This document shows, one piece after another, positions 6,659 to 14,100 of a stretch of DNA of 37,716 bases (its first letter is position 1; each line of letters starts with the position of its first letter). Where the stretch lies: positions 1 through 37,716 of IMG/VR virus record IMGVR_UViG_3300009285_007418. One strand, 5' to 3'. Source of the DNA: a virus. The notes beneath the pieces are model-generated. The model did no database searches. It was given only the letters and a program-made list of their open reading frames with translations, and was not told the DNA's origin. The position numbers and the translations under genes were made by a program.

Positions 6659-8323
6659 TTGAACTTACGAGATAACATACTCGGCGGGCTCTTTAAGTCG
6701 CCCTTCAAGCTTAAAGCTGAAGTCAGCGATTTGAAAAAACAATTGGCTGATGTTCAACTTATCAAACGCCAGTATAATATGGCTAAGCTTTCACGGCTCA
6801 GCAATGACTGGCTTACGACTGCAAAATCCTTTAACTACGATATTGCCCAGGGCGGTGTAAAGTTAATTGCACGTGCACGCGAGCTTGAGCAGAACGATCC
6901 TTATGCAAAAAAGGTTTTACGTCTGCTTGAAAAAAATGTTGTGGGACCAAAAGGATTTTTATTCCGGAATAAATCCGGCGAGTATGTTAAAGATAATAAG
7001 ACCGGTGAGTTTCGTTTTGTATATGATAAGCTGGCAAACTTAAAATTTGAGGAAGCCTGGTGGGAATGGAATCTGAATAAATATTGTTCCATAAATCAGC
7101 GGGCTTCATTTAAAAGATTATGCAAGCAGGCTGTGCGTTCGACCTGGCGCGATGGTGAAATATTCTTTAAAAAGATCCGCGGCTCAGTAAATAAATTTGG
7201 TTACGCACTCCAGCCGATAGACCCAATCTATTGCGATCACTCGCTCAATAAAGATTTAGGCAACGGCAGATATATTATTATGGGTGTTGAGGTCGATGAA
7301 ACACGCAAACCGCTCGCTTATTATTTCCGCACATCGAACATAAAAAATGAAGTGCAGATTGCATTCGTTAATTACGGCAGCTATGAACGCATTGAAGCCG
7401 ATAAAATAATTCATTTATTTATTGAAGAGCTGCCCGGGCAGATACGCGGCATTACGCAATTTGCACCCGCAGGAATCAGAATGAAAATGCTTTACGGTTT
7501 TGAAGAATCTGCTCTTACACGTTCACGCTTCTCTGCAAGAACTCCCGGCGTTATTTCCAAACAGCCCAACCAGATGGCGCTCTCCGGTCCCGGCATCGAT
7601 GTAACTGAAAAGGATGCTGACGGCGATTGGATACTTGATATGGAAGATGGTGAATTCCTGAAAGTAAAAGATGGTTACGATCTCAAATCACTTGAAAGCG
7701 ATTATCCTCATCCGCTGCACAAAGAAGCAACTAAGCTTGCTCTGCGTGGTATAGCCGCAGGTAACGATGTTGGTTACTCGTCCATAAGCGGTGATTATGA
7801 ATCTGTTACCTGGCACAGCGGCAAGCTTGAAAAAATGGATGAGCGTGACGGCTACACAGATATTCAGCAGTGGTTCATTGAAGATTTTTTGAATGTAGTT
7901 GCTTATGATTTTATGGAAATGGGAATGCTCTCCGGTGCAATAAATCTTCCTATCGGCAAGCTTGAAAAATTTTACGTTCCTGTTTTTCTTGGCAGAGGAT
8001 GGGATTATACAAATCCGAAAGAAGAAATACAGGCAGATATCGAAGGGCTTGCAGCAGGAGTTAAAACTATGGAAGAAGTTTTAAGCAGGCGTGGAATTGA
8101 TATGGATGAACATTTTGATCAGCTGGCGCGTGAAGCTGAAAAGCGTAAAGAGTATGAGGAAAAATACGGCGTTGAATTTATCTGGACTAAACCGGCAGCA
8201 GCTCCTCAGCAGCCTATGCCGGCAAATGATAAACCGATGGATGATGAAGATGACGATATGATGGATAGTAAAAAACCTAAAAACGGAAAAGGAAATAAAA
8301 AATTATTAGAGGAATTAATATGA
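6659..8323 (+). CDS. portal protein, lambda type
   Basis: The 554-residue protein forms the ring at the head vertex through which DNA enters and to which the tail binds. The N-terminal half has the family pattern: a helix with LSRLSNDWLT, then ARARELEQNDPYAKKVLRLL and NVVGPKGF (residues about 40-100). The middle has DPIYCDHSLN and GYSSISGDYESVTW, also typical. The C-terminal 50 residues are very acidic (DDEDDDMMD). The start used is a TTG at 6659 with no clear ribosome site. The start might lie elsewhere, but the frame is certain. The stop overlaps the next ATG (ATGA). Confidence 0.95.
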   Translation: MNLRDNILGGLFKSPFKLKAEVSDLKKQLADVQLIKRQYNMAKLSRLSNDWLTTAKSFNYDIAQGGVKLIARARELEQNDPYAKKVLRLLEKNVVGPKGFLFRNKSGEYVKDNKTGEFRFVYDKLANLKFEEAWWEWNLNKYCSINQRASFKRLCKQAVRSTWRDGEIFFKKIRGSVNKFGYALQPIDPIYCDHSLNKDLGNGRYIIMGVEVDETRKPLAYYFRTSNIKNEVQIAFVNYGSYERIEADKIIHLFIEELPGQIRGITQFAPAGIRMKMLYGFEESALTRSRFSARTPGVISKQPNQMALSGPGIDVTEKDADGDWILDMEDGEFLKVKDGYDLKSLESDYPHPLHKEATKLALRGIAAGNDVGYSSISGDYESVTWHSGKLEKMDERDGYTDIQQWFIEDFLNVVAYDFMEMGMLSGAINLPIGKLEKFYVPVFLGRGWDYTNPKEEIQADIEGLAAGVKTMEEVLSRRGIDMDEHFDQLAREAEKRKEYEEKYGVEFIWTKPAAAPQQPMPANDKPMDDEDDDMMDSKKPKNGKGNKKLLEELI

Positions 8324-10359
8324 AAGACGGAAGCCAAAACTTAAAACCAGCAGAAGATTTTATTGGATGGTGTTCGAGATCCGCAGTTACAAAACCATCG
8401 ACATTTAAAAAAGATGGAAAGACTGCCATAGTTGAAGCGGTTGTCACAACTGAAAACCCTGCTATCGTTGTCGATTGGTCAAAATCAAATTGGGACCATA
8501 TAGAACTTGTGAGGGAAGTGCTTTTAATGGATGGGGTCATTCTTCCCGAAAATAAACAAGTCCCCTTGCTTAATACACATAGCCGATGGAGCACTTCAGA
8601 CATAAAAGGTTCCATTAGAAATCTCCGGGTTGAAGAAAACGGATTAGTCGGCGATGTCCATTTCTGGAGTAAAGCAGAAGATGAAATTTCTCAGGTTGAA
8701 GAAGGGCATCTCACAGATCTATCCGCAGGCTATAAAACATTTAAAGAAACAACTGTTGAATTGGCTCCAGGTGAAGAAAAGGAATTCAAAGGTCGAAAGA
8801 TAAAAAATATTTATGAAGATAGAATGCGGATGCTTGTGCGGACAACGTGGGAAATTAAAGAAGGTTCGCTAGTGCCAATTGGTGCGGATAGTTTTTCAAA
8901 GTTCCGTTCAGAGCTGCAGCCTGTCGTTGAGAATAAAAAAGATGACGGGAGTCAGGAACACATTGTGGCTCTTGAAACAAGACTTCACGAACGCCTGTTA
9001 GAAATTGAAGAATTAAAAATTAAAAATGAACAATTAATTAAAATCAATCCAAAGGAGATAAAAATGGATAATGAAACCAAAACCCCAGAGCAGATTCAGA
9101 AAGAAGAGAGGGAAAGAATAGAGGGTCTTGAGGGAATAAAGAACTCTATTATCGGCAAGAACTACAAGCACGGTGAAGCAAAGCTTGCTGAAAAATTCAA
9201 AGAGGCAAAAGAGACGGGCATACCTGTTGAGCTGTTCCGTGCACACGTTTTTGAAAATTATGATGATACCAAACCAGTTGCACCACCTGCAAATGAAATT
9301 GGTATGACCGACAAGGAAATTGACCGCTTCTCAATTTCTAAATATGTGCTCGCTGCATTTGACCAGAGCAAGGGCGATAACAACGCATTCAAAAAGCACG
9401 GCGCAGAATTCGAATTGGAAGTGTTGAATGCTGCTTCTGCAAAAGCTTCAAAGGAAACGGAAGTAAAACCGCAGGGCAGAATAATTCCTTACGATATCAT
9501 TGCTAAAAAAATGCTTGGCGGTTTGGGCAAAAGAGCAATGACCGTTGGAACCGTTGCCGATGGCGGTTACTTAAAAGGTACTGAACATCTCGGCGGTGAG
9601 TTTGTCAGCTTGCTCAGGAACAGAACAATCGCCGGTGCTCTTGGTGTTAGAATCATCTCCGGCTTAAAAGCAAGCATCGATGTTCCAAAGCAGCTTACTG
9701 CCGGAACGTTCGCGTGGGGTGCTGAAGCCTGGGCTGTAACAGATACCAATATGACGTTCGGCCAGGTAACCGGTGCGCCGAAGGAAGGCAAAGCTTCCCA
9801 GACTTACACCAGAAAATTATTGCTGCAGTCAGATCCCGGAATTGATATGATCTTGAATGAGGATATGATCAATATGGCTCGCATCGGGGTTGACCTTGCA
9901 GTATTTCACGGTGCAGGAACAAACGCTCCAACCGGTGTTGCAATTACAACCGGTATTGGTGATTTCGTTGGTGCTTCTCTTGATTGGGATGCAATCCTTG
10001 AAGCCGAAGAAGATATCGCTGTTGCAAATGCTGATATGGCAACTTTGAAATGGGCACTCTCTCCATCAGCCAGGAGAATCTTAAAGGGCAGAGAGAAGGG
10101 TCCTGTAACTGCTGGATTCCTGATGGAGCCTGATGGAAGAATTAATGGTTACGGTGCCGAAGTTTCTAATCAGATCACATCCGGTTATATGTTCTTTGGT
10201 GATTGGAGCAAAGTATGGCTGCTCGATTGGAATATGTTCGACATACTTGTTAATCCTTACAAGGATAACACAGGAAATGTTACCGTTGTGATCTTTGTTT
10301 ATGCAGACGTTGCAGTTTCGATTGCATCTGCATTAACAATGGCTGATGACGTCAGCTAA
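8320..10359 (+). CDS. prohead protease fused to HK97-fold major capsid protein
   Basis: Residues 1-215 are an HK97-type prohead serine protease: His87 (LLNTHSRW), Ser135 (HLTDLSAGY) and a closing strand SLVPIGADSF are the family landmarks. Residues 215-300 form a charged coiled coil, serving as a scaffold-like delta region. Residues about 335-679 are the major capsid protein (RTIAGALGVRII, SDPGIDMILNEDMINMARIGVD, VFHGAGTNAPTGV, CFN-type beta end). The fused 679-residue frame has a second start at 9064 with a strong ribosome site, giving a 431-residue capsid protein alone. The first ATG has GAGGAATT upstream and overlaps the portal stop. Confidence 0.92.
   Translation: MKDGSQNLKPAEDFIGWCSRSAVTKPSTFKKDGKTAIVEAVVTTENPAIVVDWSKSNWDHIELVREVLLMDGVILPENKQVPLLNTHSRWSTSDIKGSIRNLRVEENGLVGDVHFWSKAEDEISQVEEGHLTDLSAGYKTFKETTVELAPGEEKEFKGRKIKNIYEDRMRMLVRTTWEIKEGSLVPIGADSFSKFRSELQPVVENKKDDGSQEHIVALETRLHERLLEIEELKIKNEQLIKINPKEIKMDNETKTPEQIQKEERERIEGLEGIKNSIIGKNYKHGEAKLAEKFKEAKETGIPVELFRAHVFENYDDTKPVAPPANEIGMTDKEIDRFSISKYVLAAFDQSKGDNNAFKKHGAEFELEVLNAASAKASKETEVKPQGRIIPYDIIAKKMLGGLGKRAMTVGTVADGGYLKGTEHLGGEFVSLLRNRTIAGALGVRIISGLKASIDVPKQLTAGTFAWGAEAWAVTDTNMTFGQVTGAPKEGKASQTYTRKLLLQSDPGIDMILNEDMINMARIGVDLAVFHGAGTNAPTGVAITTGIGDFVGASLDWDAILEAEEDIAVANADMATLKWALSPSARRILKGREKGPVTAGFLMEPDGRINGYGAEVSNQITSGYMFFGDWSKVWLLDWNMFDILVNPYKDNTGNVTVVIFVYADVAVSIASALTMADDVS
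9054..9066 (+). promoter_or_regulatory. internal ribosome-binding site and in-frame ATG for the capsid protein
   Basis: Within the protease-capsid frame, GGAG at 9054-9057 lies six bases before an in-frame ATG at 9064. It is one of the strongest Shine-Dalgarno sites in the window, although it encodes only Pro-Lys-Glu-Ile-Lys. This suggests separate synthesis of excess capsid protein. Confidence 0.75.
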
Positions 10360-10360
10360 T

Positions 10361-10406
10361 TCCTGATCGAAGTCGAAGAATTTCGCGGCATCTGAAATGG
10401 TGCCGC
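10361..10406. repeat. dispersed word plus small hairpin after capsid gene
   Basis: The stretch TCCTGATCGAAGTCGAAG matches the signal-peptide word at 6195-6212 at 16 of 18 bases. It is followed by the arms GCGGCA (10385-10390) and TGCCGC (10401-10406). There is no T-run, so a terminator is unlikely. Confidence 0.55.
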
Positions 10407-10450
10407 ATTCAATAAATAATTATTCTTAATTAAAAATAGAGGGTAAAAAA

Positions 10451-10717
10451 ATGGCAGAAATAATAAAGGCTTATAATCCTGCTGATGCAAATAAGATTGA
10501 AACTGTGCTAATTCTTAAGCAGACCAGGATAAAACCCCTTGGTGAAGAAAAATCACGAAGAGCTTTGCCTGGTGAAAAATACCAGATTAGCGGGATTGAT
10601 AAAATTGAATTGCTGGCTCGCGGACTTGCTACTTTGGACTTAAAGGCAGAGTTGCCTGAGAGTAAAAAGAAACAAGCTCCGAAACCGGTTATCAAAGAAT
10701 CTTTCTCTAAAAAATAA
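10451..10717 (+). CDS. hypothetical basic protein of head-tail region (88 residues)
   Basis: The product is Lys-rich, especially at the C-terminus (KKKQAPKPVIK). Its centre (RRALPGEKYQISG) looks like a small beta domain. It sits between capsid and the FII-like connector. Similar short proteins in this slot are often capsid-associated or connector proteins. The family is not recognised. The ribosome site is GAGGGT, ten bases before the ATG. Confidence 0.6.
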   Translation: MAEIIKAYNPADANKIETVLILKQTRIKPLGEEKSRRALPGEKYQISGIDKIELLARGLATLDLKAELPESKKKQAPKPVIKESFSKK

Positions 10718-10726
10718 TTCGGTGTA

Positions 10727-11041
10727 ATGACCGCTTACGACAGCACATTTAATCAGCAATTTTTTGATACGGATGTTTTTTCCGTATCTGCGGATTATAC
10801 ACCTGGCGGCGGATCTGCTTCCGCCGTTACGGTGAACTTTTTTAATGAAGGTCAGGAAATTGAATTGAGCGGAGGTGTTACAATCCTGAAGAAGCCTGCA
10901 CTCCTGGTAAGGGCCAGCGAAGTATCTGACCCAAAGCAGAATGAAACTTTTGAAATAGACGGCACAACTTATTACATCATTAAATCAAATCCCGATGGTG
11001 AAGGTGTTTGGTTTATTGAGCTAAGCGAAAATTCAGTGTGA
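10727..11041 (+). CDS. FII-like head-tail attachment protein
   Basis: The 104-residue product has the pattern of lambda FII-type joiners: an N-terminal helix region (STFNQQFFDTD), a strand block, then PALLVRASEVSD, a turn, FEIDGTTYYIIKSNPDGEG and a final strand WFIELS. In lambda, FII forms the interface between the filled head and the tail. The position between capsid and tail-terminator genes agrees. Length is close to lambda FII. Confidence 0.75.
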   Translation: MTAYDSTFNQQFFDTDVFSVSADYTPGGGSASAVTVNFFNEGQEIELSGGVTILKKPALLVRASEVSDPKQNETFEIDGTTYYIIKSNPDGEGVWFIELSENSV

Positions 11042-11047
11042 GTAAAC

Positions 11048-11111
11048 ATCCTGAATTTATTTCAGGATCTCCAGAATAATTTAAGATTCCGGAACGGAGT
11101 CCGGAATTTTT
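11048..11111. repeat. two tandem intergenic hairpins
   Basis: ATCCTGAA/TTCAGGAT (11048-11068) and ATTCCGGA/TCCGGAAT (11086-11107) are perfect 8-bp stems. The second is followed by a short T-run and could weakly terminate transcription. The core CCTGAATTTATTTCAGG is repeated exactly at 15713-15729. Confidence 0.7.
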
Positions 11112-11120
11112 GAGGAAACA

Positions 11121-11591
11121 ATGGGACTCCCAACAATAAAAAATAACGCGATAGTCGATAAAATTAAAACCCGGCTGGAAGCTATTGCAGCCGGTGCCGA
11201 TTACTATTATACGCTTGATGATGTGTTCGATAACAAACCAAACCTTGCAGATGTCTATGCAAATTCTACAAATACAAAAGTTGCAAACATACGCGATACG
11301 TTTTATGAAAAGACAGGCGAAGCTTCCGAGAGCTCCAAGCAGATTTATGATATTGTAATGACTGTCGAGATCGATCTTATTTATAAAGGCAGCGATGCAG
11401 CCGTAATTATAAGAAAGATGGATGCCGATGTTCAAAAAGCAATTGCGCAGGATCTATACTGGGATGCTCTTGCGTTTGATACAAATTACGTTTCTTCCCA
11501 GCGCAACAGGATGGATGCTTACGGAAGAGTGATAAGCGATTTAACTTTAACAATAAATATTCAATACCGTAAAGATGCGTGGTCGGTGTAA
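11121..11591 (+). CDS. tail terminator-like / minor tail protein U-like
   Basis: The 156-residue product is an alpha-beta protein with an N-terminal helix (IVDKIKTRLEAIAAG) and strands around YDIVMTVEIDLIYKG. Helix-strand elements follow to the C-terminus (LTLTINIQYRKD). This arrangement and the gene position between FII-like and tail tube genes match tail terminators, which cap the tail tube and bind the head. Sequence similarity to named families is weak by eye. The ribosome site is GAGGAA. Confidence 0.65.
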   Translation: MGLPTIKNNAIVDKIKTRLEAIAAGADYYYTLDDVFDNKPNLADVYANSTNTKVANIRDTFYEKTGEASESSKQIYDIVMTVEIDLIYKGSDAAVIIRKMDADVQKAIAQDLYWDALAFDTNYVSSQRNRMDAYGRVISDLTLTINIQYRKDAWSV

Positions 11592-11773
11592 AGAACTTCA
11601 GCCCTTGAGTAAGGCTGAGGCATAGTCCTCCTTGTTAAATGATGAGTGATCGGGCGGGCGACGCATAAAAAAGCTCGCCCGGTTATTATGAAAAATGAAA
11701 TTTATAAAATAAAAACTTAAAGCCCGTCCAAAGGACGAGGTCTCATTTTGAAAAATAAAATGGAGTAAATAAA
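11592..11773 (+). other. intergenic region with three hairpins
   Basis: The gap before the tail tube gene holds the stems TCAGCC/GGCTGA (11598-11618), CGGGCGA/TCGCCCG (11655-11681) and CGTCC/GGACG (11725-11737). The first is the same word family as at 23492 and 35548. No open frame or good promoter is seen. A GGAGT ribosome site lies at the right end. Confidence 0.6.
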
Positions 11774-12712
11774 ATGTTTCAAGCAGATAAAAGTTTAGTC
11801 CTTGCAAAAATTGAAGCTAACTATGGAGTGGACCCGGTCCCGGCCGAAGCTACTGAAGCAATAATCACTAAAGGCGTTCCAACTTTTGACGTGGTTGGTG
11901 CTGTAAGATCCCGCGAAGTTCCTATGCCGACTTTCGGCAGAATAAAAGGTGTTAACGTTGGCGATGCTCTTAAATTATCATTCACAACAGAATTAAAACA
12001 CTCAGGCACGGCAGGCTCGGTATCACGCTATAATCCGTTATTCCTTGCGTGCGGAATGACCGCAGCTGTCGGTGCAACTGTAGTCTATACACCAGGCTCA
12101 ACAATGGGCATTCTTGGTGTTACACTTTACTTCTACGTCGGCGGAGTGCTTCATAAAATAATCGGAGCTGTCGGCACATTCAAATTAAATCTTAAAGCTG
12201 GTGAAATTGCAACTGTTGATTGGGAATTCACAGGCCTGTATGCAGATAACGCAGCCGATGTTGCATTTCCAACGGCAACGCACGAAGCAATTGCACCTTT
12301 AATTGTTTCATCACTTGGATTTACTTACGGTGCTTTTGCTGCAGTTATCGAAGAGCTTGTGCTTGATATCGGCAACACGGTTTCACCTGAGAAGAGTGCT
12401 AACGCTGCTAACAACGGGGTGGCTCGTTACTTTATAAGCAACCGCGAATCTAAAGGCACGATGAATCCCGAAGCCGGTGATCTGACTGATACATTTAATC
12501 CCTGGGATATTTACGACCAGACAACCGCTGCCAACATTGCGCTCGATATCGGTGGAAGTGCAGGCAACGATTTTGCAATTGCTGTTACAGGCGCAGTGCT
12601 CGAAGCTCCTAAATACGGCAGCAGAGAAAATATTTTAACCTGGGATTTATCATTTACAATCAATCCGACTTTAGCAGCAGGGAATAATGAAATAGTAATA
12701 ACGTTTAAATAA
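11774..12712 (+). CDS. major tail tube protein
   Basis: The 312-residue product begins with the pattern seen in tail tube proteins of many siphophages (SLVLAKIEANYGVDPVP). It continues with beta-strand-rich sequence: FTTELKHSG, a hydrophobic plug, a GEIATVDWEFTGLY strand pair and a second copy of the fold ending WDLSFTINPT. Such proteins stack in hexameric rings to form the tail tube around the tape measure. The position just before the tail chaperone gene fits. Its ribosome site is GGAGT. Confidence 0.85.
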   Translation: MFQADKSLVLAKIEANYGVDPVPAEATEAIITKGVPTFDVVGAVRSREVPMPTFGRIKGVNVGDALKLSFTTELKHSGTAGSVSRYNPLFLACGMTAAVGATVVYTPGSTMGILGVTLYFYVGGVLHKIIGAVGTFKLNLKAGEIATVDWEFTGLYADNAADVAFPTATHEAIAPLIVSSLGFTYGAFAAVIEELVLDIGNTVSPEKSANAANNGVARYFISNRESKGTMNPEAGDLTDTFNPWDIYDQTTAANIALDIGGSAGNDFAIAVTGAVLEAPKYGSRENILTWDLSFTINPTLAAGNNEIVITFK

Positions 12713-12720
12713 TAATTGTC

Positions 12721-12742
12721 ATCCCGGACTCCGATCCGGGAT
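12721..12742. repeat. intergenic hairpin ATCCCGGA/TCCGGGAT
   Basis: A perfect 8-bp stem with a 6-base loop lies between the tail tube gene and the next small gene, 15 bases before its ATG. There is no T-run. It is one of the repeated late-gene hairpin words. Confidence 0.65.
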
Positions 12743-12756
12743 CTTCTAAATAAATT

Positions 12757-13032
12757 ATGAAAAGAAAAATATTAAGAATAAGTGAGCCCTTTCTAAAACA
12801 ATTTTTTGCAATGGGTAAGAAACCGGGATTTGAAGTAATCGAAGATGGAATTCCCGAAGATGCAAAAATAGTTGATTGTAAATATGATGGTTTTCAGAAC
12901 ATAGAAGGTGCGGGGACTATAATTATTTTATTGGAATCGGAATCATTCCCTGAGGTTGAAGAAGGGAAAGAGTATTCTATCCTTCTGCCAACGATTTCAA
13001 AATTGAAGATCAAAGATGAAACAAATTCTTAA
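12757..13032 (+). CDS. hypothetical protein (91 residues)
   Basis: The product has an N-terminal helix (SEPFLKQFFAMGKK) followed by alternating strands and acidic turns (GTIIILLESESFPEVEEGKEY). I do not recognise the family. The pattern of a helix, a DCKYDGF strand and a second strand pair resembles small phage proteins of unknown role often found near regulatory or tail genes. No ribosome site is obvious. Confidence 0.55.
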   Translation: MKRKILRISEPFLKQFFAMGKKPGFEVIEDGIPEDAKIVDCKYDGFQNIEGAGTIIILLESESFPEVEEGKEYSILLPTISKLKIKDETNS

Positions 13033-13186
13033 AAAATATTCTAACAACATTTTAGCAGAAGCATCGGGCTTGCCGGTTGGGTTTATTTCAGGATATCGAA
13101 AAAAAATATTTACAAGTAGCGTGATGAACGGAATCGAAAGATCAATACTTACAGGAATAAAAAAATATGAAAAGGGATTTAACTAA
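13016..13186 (+). CDS. small basic protein with possible helix-turn-helix (56 residues)
   Basis: This short frame starts 17 bases inside the previous gene and runs to a TAA at 13184. The stretch NILAEASGLPVGFISGYRKK has the spacing of a helix-turn-helix. The product is rich in Lys and small. Overlap with the previous gene and the lack of another gene before 13326 support it, but a weak start context leaves doubt. Confidence 0.4.
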   Translation: MKQILKKYSNNILAEASGLPVGFISGYRKKIFTSSVMNGIERSILTGIKKYEKGFN

Positions 13187-13191
13187 TTCAA

Positions 13192-13310
13192 CCCGTGAGA
13201 TAATCACGGAGAAATATAAATTATAAATGCGTGAGTAATATCTCACGGTCCACCCCGTGAGATAAAATATAATAAAAACCAAAACAGCCGTGAGCTATTT
13301 ATCTCACGGG
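13192..13310. repeat. two palindromic elements with CCCGTGAGATA ends
   Basis: The first element runs from CCCGTGAGATA at 13192 to TATCTCACGG at 13229-13238. The second runs from CCCGTGAGATA at 13254 to TATCTCACGGG ending 13310. The interiors are AT-rich and unrelated in length. They fill most of the gap before the tail chaperone gene and belong to a family also seen at 14007 and 29089. Confidence 0.75.
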
Positions 13311-13325
13311 ATAAAGGGATAAAAA

Positions 13326-13781
13326 ATGAGGGACTTAAAATCAAGCGATCAAAACTCAATAGTAGTTTTTGACAGTCTTACCGCAACGAAGATAAAATTA
13401 TTTTATCGCACACCTACAACCAAAGAACGGCTCAGATATAAATCTGATATCGTTAATGTATTAACCAAAACCAAAAGCGTGGAGGAAGGCACAAAGATGC
13501 AGCTCCAATGGGCAAAGGAACTGGTCACCGGTTTCCGCCAGGGTGATTTTGGTTATGACGGCAAAGCGATATCTGCAAATAAAGATGATGAAAATTATTA
13601 CCAGGCGTGGAAATCTTTAATGGAAGAAACTGCTTCCGATATAATGCTTGCATTTATTGAAACTGTTATGGACCGTCCGGTGATGGTTATTAAAGATGTT
13701 GAGGTGGACGAAAGTTTTTTTTCCGGGAACTCCAGGGACTCGATAACCTCTGGACAGGCGAAAAGCGAGAACAATACTTAA
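13326..13781 (+). CDS. tail assembly chaperone, short (G-like) form
   Basis: The 151-residue product lies directly before the tape measure gene, which is the place of lambda gpG. Tail assembly chaperones bind the tape measure and recruit tail tube subunits. Residues 10-130 appear as a compact folded domain (KIKLFYRTPTTKERLRY..., DIMLAFIETVMDRP). After residue 131 the zero frame gives a short polar tail (GNSRDSITSGQAK) typical of frame read past a slip site. A run of eight T at 13715-13722 sits at the end of the folded part. The gene is preceded by palindromic elements and a GGGAT site. Confidence 0.8.
   Translation: MRDLKSSDQNSIVVFDSLTATKIKLFYRTPTTKERLRYKSDIVNVLTKTKSVEEGTKMQLQWAKELVTGFRQGDFGYDGKAISANKDDENYYQAWKSLMEETASDIMLAFIETVMDRPVMVIKDVEVDESFFSGNSRDSITSGQAKSENNT
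13715..13721 (+). other. programmed -1 frameshift site T-TTT-TTT
   Basis: Zero-frame codons are AGT TTT TTT TCC, so T-TTT-TTT fits the canonical slippery heptamer pattern. A -1 slip leads into an open frame to 14005 with no credible start of its own. A short CCAG/CTGG pairing lies downstream (about 13731-13755), but no strong stimulatory stem is obvious. Confidence 0.8.
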
Positions 13782-14005
13782 AGCAATTCAAAGGTAATGA
13801 AAATGCGGTTGCACTTGTTGAAGCTGAATATGATAAAGACCTTGTACTCGATGCACGGTTTATTCATTCGCTTTACCTGCTGCAATTGCAGAAGTCGGGA
13901 ATACCTTTTCAAATGGATGATCTGACAGAAGAAGAATGGAAATGGTTAGCATATATAAAATCAGCAAACGACAAATTTTACTTGTGGAAACATCGGCGCA
14001 ATTAA
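13721..14005 (+). CDS. tail assembly chaperone -1 frame extension (T-like part of GT-like product)
   Basis: Reading one base back at the T-run gives about 94 more codons, starting FRELQGLDNLWTG and ending FYLWKHRRN, for a fused product of about 226 residues. The extension is a clearly coding-type sequence, with an acidic helix (TEEEWKWLAYIKSANDKFY) and regular hydrophobic spacing. It has no upstream ATG and no ribosome site. In lambda the GT form binds both tape measure and tail tube protein. The ratio of the two forms is normally set by the slip frequency. Confidence 0.8.
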   Translation, partial: FRELQGLDNLWTGEKREQYLKQFKGNENAVALVEAEYDKDLVLDARFIHSLYLLQLQKSGIPFQMDDLTEEEWKWLAYIKSANDKFYLWKHRRN

Positions 14006-14006
14006 A

Positions 14007-14096
14007 CCCGTGAGATAGAGTTGTAAAAATTGAAAAATAAAATTAAAAATATAATTAATAAAAAAATATCCTGCGAATTAAATATTATCTCACGGG
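14007..14096. repeat. palindromic element with CCCGTGAGATA ends, before the tape measure
   Basis: CCCGTGAGATA at 14007-14017 is inverted as TATCTCACGGG at 14086-14096. The 68-base interior is almost entirely A and T. The right end lies four bases before the tape measure ATG, where a ribosome site would normally be. Confidence 0.75.
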
Positions 14097-14100
14097 TTAA

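Noticed and set aside
11013-11435. 140-codon minus-strand open frame
   Set aside because: It is a shadow of the plus-strand tail-terminator-like gene and has low-complexity composition.
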